Assembly (NCBI GenBank): GCA_937920345.1
Contig: CALGVA010000073.1
Coordinates: forward strand, 1-64,000
Origin: an uncultured Lachnospiraceae bacterium
GTDB taxonomy: Bacteria > Bacillota > Clostridia > Lachnospirales > Lachnospiraceae
DNA length: 64,000 nucleotides
Direction: 5' to 3'
Below are positions 45,999 through 54,779 of the stretch, one piece after another. Under the pieces are notes generated by a model. That model was not told where the DNA came from and ran no database searches. It saw only the letters and a list, made by a program, of their open reading frames with translations. A program made the translations under genes and the position numbers. The stretch's first letter is position 1. Every line of letters begins with the position of its first letter.

Positions 45999-46062
45999 TA
46001 AATCAGGCTTCGCTTACTTGCGGGCTTGGCGGCATTGCGAGTCGCGCCTCGTGAAAAAGTAT

Positions 46063-47565
46063 TTATTTCTGCCGGCTGCGAAGTGATTTGGATTTCCTGC
46101 TGCTGTGCAAGCTCATTTTATATGCGAACAGATCTTTCCAGACGGTCGGGTGGAAGATCAGCAGCAGCGGGAACAACTCGAGCCTTCCGGCAAGCATGTC
46201 AAACATGAGAACATATTTGGAGAAGTCGGAGAAGAAGCCGAAGTTCTCCGCCGGGCCCACCAGTTCCAGGCCGGGTCCGATATTGTTGATGGTGGCGGCA
46301 ACCGCAGTAAAACCGGTTATCAGATCCGTTCCGTCAAAGGAAATCAGAAAGACGGAACCGACAAAAAGCACCATAAACGTTATGATATATACATTGACTG
46401 TGCGGACAGTCTCATGGTCGATGGGTTTCTCATCCATCTGGATCTTCTTGATGCTTTTCGGGTGAATATAGGAAGTGAACTCCTTTTTTACTGTTTTAAA
46501 CAGAATCACAAACCGCGACACCTTGATGCCGCCGCCGGTACTGCCGGCACAGGCACCGATAAACATCAGCAGTACGAGAATCACCTTGTTGGTGCTTGCC
46601 CAGGTGTTGAAATCGGTGGTTGAGAATCCGGTGGTGGTGATGATGGATGCCACTTGAAAGGCGGATTGTGTCAGCGCATCGAAAGCGCCGGCACACGTTT
46701 CCAGAATATTGAGGAAAATAATTCCTGTGGAAACGACGATCACCAACAGATAATAGCGTACTTCTTCCATCTTCATGGCTTTCTTGATTTTACCGAATAT
46801 AATCAGGTAGTAGGCATTGAAATTGATACCGAACAGGATCATGAAGATGGTAACGATCCATTGCAGGTATGGCGAATAACCGGCGATACTGCTGTTTTTA
46901 ATGCCGAAACCGCCGGTTCCGGCCGTGCCGAAGCTTGTGCACACCGCGTCAAACAGAGGCATTCTGCCCAGAAGCAGCAGAATCGTTTCGAGGACGGTCA
47001 TGCCGAAGTAGATCAGATAGAGTATCCGCGCCGTGTATTTGACCTTGGGCACCAGCTTGCCGACGGAAGGACCGGGGCTCTCTGCGCGCATGAGGTTAAT
47101 GTTGGAGCCGCCGCTTAAGGGGACGATCGCTAACAGGAAGACCAGCACGCCCATACCGCCGATCCAGTGTGTGAAACTGCGCCAGAACAAAGAACAGTGG
47201 GAGAGCGCTTCCACATCACTTAAGATGCTGGCGCCCGTGGTGGTAAATCCGGAGATCGTCTCGAATAACGCATCCGTGAAGGAGGGGATCTCTCCCGTAA
47301 GGCAGAAGGGGAGACATCCGAAGAAACTTAAGAGTATCCAGCTTAGGGAGGTGGCGATACAGCCTTCTTTCAGATAGAAAATGGTATTGGCCGGTTTGCG
47401 GCGTGTCATCAGCAGTCCCAGAATCATGCAGGCTGCAGCCACAGGCAGATACCAGATTCCCTCCTCCTCGGCATAAATAAATGCAATCAGACAGGGAAGC
47501 AGCAACAGCGCTGCTTCCGTCTTTAAAACATATCCTAAAATATAACGAATCATTGAACTGTTCAT
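46063..47565 (-). CDS. trkH: TrkH-type potassium uptake protein
   Basis: Membrane channel subunit of 500 residues with about ten or eleven hydrophobic segments and pore loops. The selectivity-filter regions GFTTTGAS, GTAGTGGFGI, TTTGFSTTDFN and INNIGPGLE are visible, as usual for the TrkH/KtrB superfamily. It follows trkA with a gap of only 13 bp on the minus strand, so the two are one operon. It imports K+ under control of the TrkA cytoplasmic ring. Confidence 0.93.
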   Translation of the reverse strand: MNSSMIRYILGYVLKTEAALLLLPCLIAFIYAEEEGIWYLPVAAACMILGLLMTRRKPANTIFYLKEGCIATSLSWILLSFFGCLPFCLTGEIPSFTDALFETISGFTTTGASILSDVEALSHCSLFWRSFTHWIGGMGVLVFLLAIVPLSGGSNINLMRAESPGPSVGKLVPKVKYTARILYLIYFGMTVLETILLLLGRMPLFDAVCTSFGTAGTGGFGIKNSSIAGYSPYLQWIVTIFMILFGINFNAYYLIIFGKIKKAMKMEEVRYYLLVIVVSTGIIFLNILETCAGAFDALTQSAFQVASIITTTGFSTTDFNTWASTNKVILVLLMFIGACAGSTGGGIKVSRFVILFKTVKKEFTSYIHPKSIKKIQMDEKPIDHETVRTVNVYIITFMVLFVGSVFLISFDGTDLITGFTAVAATINNIGPGLELVGPAENFGFFSDFSKYVLMFDMLAGRLELFPLLLIFHPTVWKDLFAYKMSLHSSRKSKSLRSRQK

Positions 47566-47578
47566 TTCCGCATAACCT

Positions 47579-48979
47579 CTATCTCAGTATATCCTTGATC
47601 GAATTAAAACCTGTGTGTGTAGTAACGATCATGACGGTATCACCGACCTGAATCGAATCCTGACCACTGGGGATGATGATGGAGCCGTTTCGATTGATAA
47701 AGGAAATCAGCAGCCCCTGCTTGAGGGAAAGCTCCGCCAGAGGAATATTTGTGACGCTGGATTCTTTTTCCACACGGAACTCAATCGCTTCGACACGGGA
47801 ATCAAACATGTGATACAGCGTTTCGATATTGCTGTTCATGGAGTCTTTCTTAGCACGCACATAGGCGATAATTGTCTCGGCGGTGATAAATTTCGGATAG
47901 ATGACGCTGCCCAGATCCAGACTGTTCACTACGTCGTCAAAAGTGATGCGGTTGATCTTCGTGATCACCTTTGCCTGCGAAACCATTTTGGCATGGAGCG
48001 TCAGCATAATATTCTCTTCATCAATACCGGTCAGCGGAACGAAGGACTCCGCATATTCAATGCCTTCTTCCTTGAGCAGTTCTTCGTTCGTGCCGTCTCC
48101 GTTGATGATGACTGCCTTGGGCAGCAGAATACTCAACTCTTCACAACGTTTCTGGTCGCTCTCGATGATCTTGACGGAGATACCCATATGAAGAAGCTGA
48201 GAGGCCAGATAATATGCGGATTTGCCGCCGCCGATAATCATGGTATTCTTGACGGCGTGCGTCTTAAAGCCTATTTTGGTGAGGAAAGCCTTGGCGCTTG
48301 CACGGGATGCCACGAAGGAAAGCATATCCCCTTTCTGTATGCGGAAATTACCGGAAGGAATATGAATGTCCCGGTCGCGTTCCACGGCGCAGATCAAAAC
48401 ATTGTCGGCGATGTTTTTGCCGAGCGTTTTGCCCAGATCGGCAATGGTCATGCCGTCTAACTGGTTGCCGTCAGGGACTTTGAACTTGATCATTTCCGCC
48501 TGACCGTGTGCGAAAGTACTTACTTCCAGTGCGGTCGGCAGAAACAGAATACGCGCGGCTTCCGCCGCAGCTTCGAGTTCCGGATTAATGATCAGGGCAA
48601 GTCCGAGTTTTTCACGCAGATAATTTGCTTCTTTGCTGTAGTCCGGCGTGCGGACTCTGGCGATGGCGGAACAGTTGCCGACACGTTTGGCAACCGTGCA
48701 GCATAACAGATTCAGTTCGTCGGAATCTGTGACGGCTATGATCAGATCGGTATCCTCTATGCCCGCCTCGATCTGAACGCTGAAGCTGGCGCCGTTGCCG
48801 ACAATTCCCATTACGTCGTACAGATTAGTCAGTTCCTGAATCTTTTGCGGATTGCTGTCGATCAGGGTAATGTCGTGCCCTTCTTTGATCAGCTGCGAAA
48901 CCAGCGTCTTACCGACTTTACCGCAGCCGACAATGATAATTTTTAATCCTTGTTCAACGGAATTCTTTTGTCCAAACAT
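47579..48979 (-). CDS. trkA: TrkA potassium uptake regulator (two RCK domains)
   Basis: Cytoplasmic regulator of 466 residues. The first Rossmann fold opens KIIIVGCGKVGKTLVSQL and the second has TMIIGGGKSAYYLA; each is followed by a TrkA-C subdomain, ending in GDTVMIVTTHTGF. This is the duplicated form (TrkA), not the single-domain KtrA. ATG 48979 has GGAG upstream; a longer in-frame start at 49057 lacks one. It binds NAD(H) or ATP and gates TrkH, whose gene follows in the same operon. Confidence 0.92.
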   Translation of the reverse strand: MFGQKNSVEQGLKIIIVGCGKVGKTLVSQLIKEGHDITLIDSNPQKIQELTNLYDVMGIVGNGASFSVQIEAGIEDTDLIIAVTDSDELNLLCCTVAKRVGNCSAIARVRTPDYSKEANYLREKLGLALIINPELEAAAEAARILFLPTALEVSTFAHGQAEMIKFKVPDGNQLDGMTIADLGKTLGKNIADNVLICAVERDRDIHIPSGNFRIQKGDMLSFVASRASAKAFLTKIGFKTHAVKNTMIIGGGKSAYYLASQLLHMGISVKIIESDQKRCEELSILLPKAVIINGDGTNEELLKEEGIEYAESFVPLTGIDEENIMLTLHAKMVSQAKVITKINRITFDDVVNSLDLGSVIYPKFITAETIIAYVRAKKDSMNSNIETLYHMFDSRVEAIEFRVEKESSVTNIPLAELSLKQGLLISFINRNGSIIIPSGQDSIQVGDTVMIVTTHTGFNSIKDILR

Positions 48980-49237
48980 GATATCTCCATTCCGAAACAC
49001 GGTCATTGGTTTAAGGCCGCTGTTTCCGGTATACCTGTCATGAACAGGTTTATGCAACTATAATATAGCACCATATGGGATAAAAAGCATTAATTTTTTG
49101 AATTTATACATTTTTGCGTAGATGTTTAAGTCTAAAACATTGAAAAGGGAAGGATATACTGCTATAATCATATAGATATTTTGAATAGTTTAACTTGTGT
49201 CTGCAAAAAGTTTTTTGATATTGAGGAGTATGCCAAA

Positions 49238-52200
49238 ATGGGAAAAAAGAAAAATTTATTACAGTCGATGCTGTCTGCTGCGATACTGCTGGTTGCCATG
49301 ATCGTATTGTTTTACTGGTATACTGCGCAGAATAAGGCGAGAATCGCGGAACAAAACAGGAATTATGCGGAAGATGCAGCGCTGCAGACAGTACAGAGGA
49401 TTGATGATGAATTTAAAAGCGGACTGGATCTGATCAATACTTATGCGCATTTTATCGGTGTAAGCCTGTCTGAACCGAAGATTGATACGGACGATCTTAA
49501 AGCGATAGAGAATAATTCCGTATTCGATGCGATCCGGTATACCGATATGGAAGGCAGAACCTATTCTTCCGACGGAAGAAGCGTGGATGCGACCGACCGG
49601 GATTATTATAAGCTCGGTATAGACGGCGAGAGCGGCATATCTTTCATATTTGATCCACGGATCGAGGACGGGGGTACGAGACTGAGCTTCTATGCGCCCG
49701 TTCGGTTTGGGGATGAGATCATCGGTGTGATCAGAGGATCTTATACGGCGGAAGAATACTTGAGGAATATGCTGGACATTACATACTTCGGAGAGCGCTC
49801 GGAGGCCTTTTTGTGTATGCAGGACGGTAGTGTGATTGCCAGTTCGGATGGCGGAAACTATGAGGGTCACATTATTGATTATATGGAAAATTCCGGTATT
49901 ATTGACAGCGTGACTGCACAGGCGGCGACTTTGGTTTTTGAAAGCGGCGGGCAGGATGCGTTCATATGCCGTGACGGCAGCAAGACAGATAATCTGTGCG
50001 TGATGGGACTGTCTGACAGCCCGTATGTTCTGGTGCAGACTTTCCCGCAGGATGTGACGAGACATATGGTGAGCAGGGCAAATCTTGCAGGAATCCGGCT
50101 TGAGATCATTCTGGTGTGTCTGTTTGCGGTCTATGTTGTAGTTTTGATTGTGCAGGCAGGTGCGGAGCAGAGAAAACTGGAAAATGAGAACAGGCGGGTC
50201 AATTATGTGTTAAAAGGATTGAACACGCTATTCTTTTCGAGATATTTTGTAGTGGATCTGGAGAAAGGGACTTTTTCTCATACTGCAGCGGTAAATCAGA
50301 CGGACAGTCACCTGGCGCGGGAGGGGCAGTATACTGATGTAGTAGAGGAGAACAGTAGGGATATCATCGGTGATAAGGAGCGGGAAGAGTTCAGGCAGAC
50401 TTTTGAAACCGAGGCGATTATAGCGCAGCTTGCGGAGCAGGATACCTTTACCTACGAGTGCCATGTTATGCGTGACGGCAAGGAAGAGTGGGAACACCTG
50501 ATTGCCGTCTGCCTTGAGCGAAGCGAGGGCAGGGTAACCAAGATCCTGTATGTTCGTCAGAACATCACGGAAATGAAGCTGAGGGAACAGTACCGACAGA
50601 AAGAAGTCGCAGTTATGAACCGCAAAGAGAGACAGTACAGTCTGGCAGTCATATCGAATTCTTTCTGCAATTTTGAATTAAATCTGACGCAGGATCTGAT
50701 TATGCGGGATGTCGTCCGCACGACAGATGAAGGACGGGTCTCTCTTATGGAACATGCGGGGCTCACCGCACCGTGCAGAGCATCAGAGTATTTTGACAGA
50801 TGGGAACAGTTTGTTTTACCGGAGTCACTGGAGGATTATTCCCGGGTAGTGAACGTGGAATATTTGAAAAAGACCTTTGAGCAGGGGGAAGGGGAGGCCG
50901 ACATCGACTTCTGGTGCAGAATGGGTGATGACGAGGGACAGATGTGCGTGCGTCAGTCATTCTTTATGGCGCAGGATGAGATCACGGGGGATCTGCTTGC
51001 GATGGTGGTGATGAGAGACATCACGGAGCAGGTCATGCGGCAGCGTGAGCAGACGCAGGCACTTCAGGACGCCTTGATGCAGGCACAGCATGCAAATCAG
51101 GCGAAGACGACGTTCCTGTCCAATATGAGTCATGATATTCGTACACCTATGAACGCGATCATCGGTTTTGCCACAATTGCGGCCAGCCGGATCGATAACA
51201 GGGATCAGGTCAGCGACTGCCTGCAGAAAGTCTTGTCTTCCAGCAATCATCTGTTAAGCCTGATCAACGATATTCTGGATATGAGCCGTATAGAAAGCGG
51301 AAAGATGCAGATACATAATCAGGAATGTAATATTCCCGAACTTATGCATAATCTGGTCAATATTATTCAGCCGCAGGTTAAGGCAAAACAGCTTGACTTG
51401 TTTATTGATACCTTTGAAGTTACCAATGAAGACGTTATTGCGGACCCGCTGAAACTGAATCAGGTGTTCATTAATTTGATGAGTAATGCAATCAAATATA
51501 CGCCCGCCGGGGGAACGGTATCATTCCGCATTATGCAGAATACGACATTCAGGCACGGGTACGGCGACTATGTATTCGTGATCAAGGATAACGGCATGGG
51601 TATGTCGCAGGAATTCGTGCAGCATATTTTCGAGCCTTTTGAGAGAGAGAGCACAACGACACGCAGTGGTATTCAGGGAACCGGTCTCGGTATGGCGATC
51701 ACCAAGAATATTATCGAGATGATGAACGGTACGATCTCTGTTGAGAGTGAGGTCGGAAAGGGAAGCACATTTACTGTAAACCTTACGCTGAAGCTTCAGG
51801 ATATGGAAGAGAACGCAGCACAGATCAAGGAACTTGAAGGACTGCGTGCGCTTGTGGTTGATGATGACTTTAATGTCTGTGACAGTGTGAGCAAAATGTT
51901 AAAGGCGATCGGATTGCGTGCGGAGTGGACGACATCCGGACGTGAGGCGGCATACCGCGCACGGATTGCACGCGATGACGGGGATTCCTACCACACATAT
52001 ATTATTGACTGGCAGATGCCGGAGACGAGCGGTATTGAGACAGCGAAGAAAATACGCAGCGTAGTGGGCGACGAGATGCCGATCATTATTTTAACGGCAT
52101 ATGACTGGACAGATATTGAAGAGGAAGCGAAGGAGGCCGGTGTCACCGCTTTCTGCGCGAAGCCGCTCTTCATGTCAGACCTTAAGAGTGCGTTGCTTGC

Positions 52201-52642
52201 CGCCAATAATATCGGTGATAAGCCGGAAAAACAGGAGGCGGTATGGACGCAGGCTGACTTTAACGGGAAGCGCGTTCTTGTCGTGGAGGACATAGAACTT
52301 AACCGTGAGATTGCGGAAGTAATTCTGACGGAGAGTGGTTTCGTTGTGGAGACGGCACCGGATGGAACGGATGCTGTCGAGATGGTTCGCAAATCAGAGG
52401 AGAACTATTACGATGTAGTGCTGATGGATGTACAGATGCCGATTATGAACGGTTATGAGGCAACGCGCACGATCAGAGCCCTGCCGCGAAACGATGTCAA
52501 AACGCTGCCGATCATTGCGATGACGGCAAACGCTCTGGAGGAAGACAAAGAGACAGCGCTAAAGAGCGGTATGAATGCTCATATTGCGAAGCCGCTGGAT
52601 ATAGAGCACTTTATTGAGGTGCTGCATAACTTCCTGCATTAA
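49238..52642 (+). CDS. hybrid sensor histidine kinase with two receiver domains
   Basis: Membrane protein of 1134 residues. A helix at about 12-30 precedes an extracellular dCache-like domain (to about 280) and a second helix. Two PAS-like segments follow. The kinase core has SHDIRTPMNAIIGF (His632), N-box NLMSNAIKYT, DNGMGMS and GTGLGMAI. Receiver 1 has Asp924 in YIIDWQMPE and receiver 2 Asp1064 in VVLMDVQMP. No Hpt domain is present. GAGGAG lies upstream of ATG 49238. It is divergent from trkA and probably senses an external ligand; the output is unknown. Confidence 0.92.
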   Translation: MGKKKNLLQSMLSAAILLVAMIVLFYWYTAQNKARIAEQNRNYAEDAALQTVQRIDDEFKSGLDLINTYAHFIGVSLSEPKIDTDDLKAIENNSVFDAIRYTDMEGRTYSSDGRSVDATDRDYYKLGIDGESGISFIFDPRIEDGGTRLSFYAPVRFGDEIIGVIRGSYTAEEYLRNMLDITYFGERSEAFLCMQDGSVIASSDGGNYEGHIIDYMENSGIIDSVTAQAATLVFESGGQDAFICRDGSKTDNLCVMGLSDSPYVLVQTFPQDVTRHMVSRANLAGIRLEIILVCLFAVYVVVLIVQAGAEQRKLENENRRVNYVLKGLNTLFFSRYFVVDLEKGTFSHTAAVNQTDSHLAREGQYTDVVEENSRDIIGDKEREEFRQTFETEAIIAQLAEQDTFTYECHVMRDGKEEWEHLIAVCLERSEGRVTKILYVRQNITEMKLREQYRQKEVAVMNRKERQYSLAVISNSFCNFELNLTQDLIMRDVVRTTDEGRVSLMEHAGLTAPCRASEYFDRWEQFVLPESLEDYSRVVNVEYLKKTFEQGEGEADIDFWCRMGDDEGQMCVRQSFFMAQDEITGDLLAMVVMRDITEQVMRQREQTQALQDALMQAQHANQAKTTFLSNMSHDIRTPMNAIIGFATIAASRIDNRDQVSDCLQKVLSSSNHLLSLINDILDMSRIESGKMQIHNQECNIPELMHNLVNIIQPQVKAKQLDLFIDTFEVTNEDVIADPLKLNQVFINLMSNAIKYTPAGGTVSFRIMQNTTFRHGYGDYVFVIKDNGMGMSQEFVQHIFEPFERESTTTRSGIQGTGLGMAITKNIIEMMNGTISVESEVGKGSTFTVNLTLKLQDMEENAAQIKELEGLRALVVDDDFNVCDSVSKMLKAIGLRAEWTTSGREAAYRARIARDDGDSYHTYIIDWQMPETSGIETAKKIRSVVGDEMPIIILTAYDWTDIEEEAKEAGVTAFCAKPLFMSDLKSALLAANNIGDKPEKQEAVWTQADFNGKRVLVVEDIELNREIAEVILTESGFVVETAPDGTDAVEMVRKSEENYYDVVLMDVQMPIMNGYEATRTIRALPRNDVKTLPIIAMTANALEEDKETALKSGMNAHIAKPLDIEHFIEVLHNFLH

Positions 52643-52670
52643 TCCAATATAGAAATAAGCATAATAGAGA

Positions 52671-52698
52671 ATATCCGCCGTTTGGGCGGATATTTTTT
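52671..52698 (+). terminator. rho-independent terminator of the hybrid kinase
   Basis: ATATCCGCC, GTTTG loop, GGCGGATAT, then TTTTTT. It is a classic terminator 28 bp after the stop codon. Confidence 0.85.
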
Positions 52699-52976
52699 GC
52701 GCGAATATAAGCAATGAGCAACGCGAACTCGAGAGGTGAAGTCTCGCGAGTCTGCTTATGTGAGGAAGAGAGCGAGGCATAAGGGGACAGGCGTCATGCT
52801 TGCAGGTGCCGTCAAAGTGGGCGGGAACCGGGATGAAACTTAAGGTTGCCGGTCTGACACTTAAAATTGCAGGAGTGGAAGCTGGAATTGTCGGACTGAC
52901 ACCCGGAATGTATCGTGCAACTGGTGCCGCACCGTTAGAATTTGTGATATCAGAACAAGAAAAGGAGAAAGATGTC
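52699..52976 (+). other. region before the MFS gene, no gene accepted
   Basis: The MFS frame is open upstream of its ATG and would encode a hydrophobic 59-codon extension beginning at 52800 (KVAGLTLKIAGVEAGIVGL part). A good AAAGGAG site lies instead before ATG 52977, so the extension is not accepted. The stretch has short repeats of CTCGCGAG type and no clear promoter. Confidence 0.4.
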
Positions 52977-54317
52977 ATGGAGAATAAGTTATCTATGGAA
53001 GACAAATCAGCACACGGCTCAGAAGCGGAAAACGGACAAAAGACGGTACACAGTTCAGGATCGAAAGACGGGGGTCCGGCAGGAAACGGGCTGTTCACAA
53101 GAAATTTTACACTGGTGGTGATCGGGCAGATCATCTCGCTGTTCGGCAATGCGGCTATCCGGTTCGCATTGCCGTTGTACCTGTTGAATCAGACGGGTTC
53201 TTCCGCATTGTACGGGACGGTGATGGCCTGCGCATTTATCCCGACGATTCTGTTGACGCCTGTGGGCGGATTGATCGCTGACCGGGTCAACAAAAGGAAT
53301 ATTATGGTGATACTGGATTTTAGCACGGCGGGATTGATCCTGCTGTTTGCCTGCCTGATGAACAGCCTTGATCTGGTGGTGCTTCTGACACTTACGCTGA
53401 TGATCCTGTACGGTATTGCAGGCGCTTATCAGCCGGCAGTGCAGGCAAGTATTCCGCTGTTAGTCGGACAGGAGCATTTTGTGCAGGCAAATGCGGTGGT
53501 CAATGTGATCAGTTCTTTTGCTTCGCTTTTAGGACCGGTGCTGGGCGGTATCCTGTACAGCGTGTACGGTCTGCGGCCGATTCTGGCAGTTTGTATTGTC
53601 AGCTTTGTGGTATCGGCGGTAATGGAGATTTTTATCAGAATGCCTCACTGTAAACAGGAGCAGGAGGGGAAAATGCTGCAGATTGTCCGCAGAGATTTTG
53701 CACGGAGTATCCAGTTTATACGCAGAGACAAACCGGTGATCGGAAAAGGCGTGCTGGTGACCTGCGGCATTAACCTGTTTCTGTCGGCGATGATCGTGGT
53801 CGGACTGCCCTACCTGATCACTGAGGTGCTGCCATTTACGACGGATGAGGCGAACCGCCTGTACGGATACGCACAGGGAGCGCTGGCAGCCGGCGGTATT
53901 GTGGGCGGTATCGGGGCAGGTGTTCTGGCACAGAGACTTCAGATCAGAAAAACGGGGAATCTGCTGGTTCTCGGTGCAGTCTGTGTGTTTCCTATGGCGG
54001 CGGCGCTTTTGTGGCAGAACCACGGGATGGTATCGTATCTGATTATCGCGACGGTCTGCTTCTTGATCATGGTGATCTCCACGGTTTTTACGGTGCAGAT
54101 TATGTCCTTTGTGCAGACTGAAACACCGGAGCAGCTGCTTGGAAAAGTGATGGCACTGATCATGACTGTGGCTATGTGCGCCCAGCCCTTTGGAAGTGCG
54201 ATGTACGGGTTCCTGTTTGAACTGTGCGCGGGATATGAGGCGGCAGTGGTACTGTTTGCGGGAGGCATCTCTCTGATGATCGCGGTCAGGACGAGGAAGG
54301 TATTTGCAGGACTGTAA
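52977..54317 (+). CDS. MFS efflux transporter (DHA3-like)
   Basis: Major facilitator of 446 residues with twelve hydrophobic segments. After a polar N-terminal stretch of about 35 residues, the first helices read FTLVVIGQIISLFGNAAIRF and the loop GGLIADRVNKRN is the MFS signature. The pattern resembles DHA3 macrolide-efflux-type carriers (MefA family). ATG 52977 has AAAGGAG nine bases before it. Substrate cannot be assigned; export of a drug or metabolite is likely. Confidence 0.85.
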   Translation: MENKLSMEDKSAHGSEAENGQKTVHSSGSKDGGPAGNGLFTRNFTLVVIGQIISLFGNAAIRFALPLYLLNQTGSSALYGTVMACAFIPTILLTPVGGLIADRVNKRNIMVILDFSTAGLILLFACLMNSLDLVVLLTLTLMILYGIAGAYQPAVQASIPLLVGQEHFVQANAVVNVISSFASLLGPVLGGILYSVYGLRPILAVCIVSFVVSAVMEIFIRMPHCKQEQEGKMLQIVRRDFARSIQFIRRDKPVIGKGVLVTCGINLFLSAMIVVGLPYLITEVLPFTTDEANRLYGYAQGALAAGGIVGGIGAGVLAQRLQIRKTGNLLVLGAVCVFPMAAALLWQNHGMVSYLIIATVCFLIMVISTVFTVQIMSFVQTETPEQLLGKVMALIMTVAMCAQPFGSAMYGFLFELCAGYEAAVVLFAGGISLMIAVRTRKVFAGL

Positions 54318-54393
54318 AATACAATAGACGGTTTTGCGATAATTAACCGCCTGCGTCAATTTGAAATAATATTAATGAATAATTGAAATAACA

Positions 54394-54422
54394 TTGACTT
54401 AAAGACTTCAAATGATTATAAT
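54394..54422 (+). promoter_or_regulatory. promoter of the toxin-like mRNA
   Basis: TTGACT (54394-54399), 17-bp spacer, TATAAT (54417-54422). Transcription would start near 54429, directly at the AGGTGCTG hairpin element. Confidence 0.75.
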
Positions 54423-54428
54423 CTTAAC

Positions 54429-54460
54429 AGGTGCTGCCCTAAACGGTAAGCGGTTCACCT
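54429..54460 (+). repeat. 5' hairpin element of the toxin mRNA
   Basis: AGGTGCTG at one end and CGGTTCACCT at the other form a stem. A near-identical sequence in opposite orientation lies at 54710-54740, at the start of the antisense RNA, so both RNAs would begin with matching hairpins. Confidence 0.7.
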
Positions 54461-54513
54461 TTTGCCAAGATGAGTACATTTTGAGAACTTCCTGTATTTT
54501 GGAGGTGATACAT

Positions 54514-54657
54514 ATGGAAAATAGCGTGAAAGGTAAAGAATATGGTGATAGAAACGATCATTGGAATTGTGGGTATTGTAGTGACGATCATCAGTATTAT
54601 TGTCACATTGATCAGTATTCGACAATCCTGTGGGAAACAAAGACATCAAAAAAGTAA
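54514..54657 (+). CDS. short ORF with the best ribosome site in the toxin mRNA
   Basis: A 47-residue polar frame (MENSVKGKEYG start, ending WETKTSKK) with GGAGGTGAT before its ATG. Its Cys and His content is not that of a toxin. It overlaps the hydrophobic ORF in another frame. It may be an upstream ORF whose translation feeds the overlapping toxin frame, or only a chance frame using the site meant for the toxin. Confidence 0.35.
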   Translation: MENSVKGKEYGDRNDHWNCGYCSDDHQYYCHIDQYSTILWETKTSKK

Positions 54658-54676
54658 CCGCCGCCATCCAAAGTGA
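54542..54676 (+). CDS. candidate type I toxin, 44-residue hydrophobic peptide
   Basis: ATG 54542 opens a 44-codon frame: about 25 hydrophobic residues rich in Ile and Val (IIGIVGIVVTIISIIVTLI), then a basic tail with RQSCGKQRHQKSNRRHPK. One membrane helix plus a basic end is the form of type I toxins such as TxpA, BsrG and Fst. AAAGG lies nine bases upstream. The mRNA should run from about 54429 to the terminator ending at 54690, which contains the last codons. A divergent promoter makes an antisense RNA overlapping its 3' end. Family membership has not been searched. Confidence 0.65.
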   Translation: MVIETIIGIVGIVVTIISIIVTLISIRQSCGKQRHQKSNRRHPK

Positions 54677-54690
54677 GTGGTTACTTTTTT
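54648..54690. terminator. bidirectional terminator shared by toxin mRNA and antisense RNA
   Basis: Perfect 12-bp arms AAAAAAGTAACC and GGTTACTTTTTT around a 19-base loop. The A-run and T-run at either end allow termination in both directions. It includes the toxin stop codon. Confidence 0.8.
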
Positions 54691-54709
54691 GAAATGTAAC
54701 TATTAACTG

Positions 54710-54740
54710 AGGTGAACCGTTTGCTTTACGGTCAGCACCT
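54710..54740 (-). repeat. hairpin element at the start of the antisense RNA
   Basis: On the plus strand AGGTGAACCG at the left and GTCAGCACCT at the right. Its reverse complement is closely similar to 54429-54460, so it is one arm of a large inverted repeat framing the locus. Confidence 0.7.
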
Positions 54741-54751
54741 TTTCTAGTTAT

Positions 54752-54779
54752 ATTATAACAATTCTTTTTTGTTTGTCAA
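54752..54779 (-). promoter_or_regulatory. antisense RNA promoter
   Basis: Minus-strand TTGACA (54774-54779), 16-bp spacer and TATAAT (54752-54757), both consensus. No gene other than the predicted antisense RNA follows it. Confidence 0.8.

Larger units (their letters stand above)
54648..54745 (-). ncRNA. candidate antisense RNA (antitoxin of a type I system)
   Basis: From the minus-strand promoter at 54752-54779 a transcript of about 98 bases would run to the shared terminator and be complementary to the 3' end of the toxin mRNA. It would begin near AGGTGCTGACCG and CACCT, a hairpin close to the one at the start of the mRNA. Layout matches convergent type I pairs such as txpA/ratA and bsrG/SR4. 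Existence is predicted from promoter and terminator only. Confidence 0.65.

Noticed and set aside
52800..52976. 59-codon N-terminal extension of the MFS gene
   Set aside because: A clear AAAGGAG site before ATG 52977 and the usual MFS length favour the shorter form.
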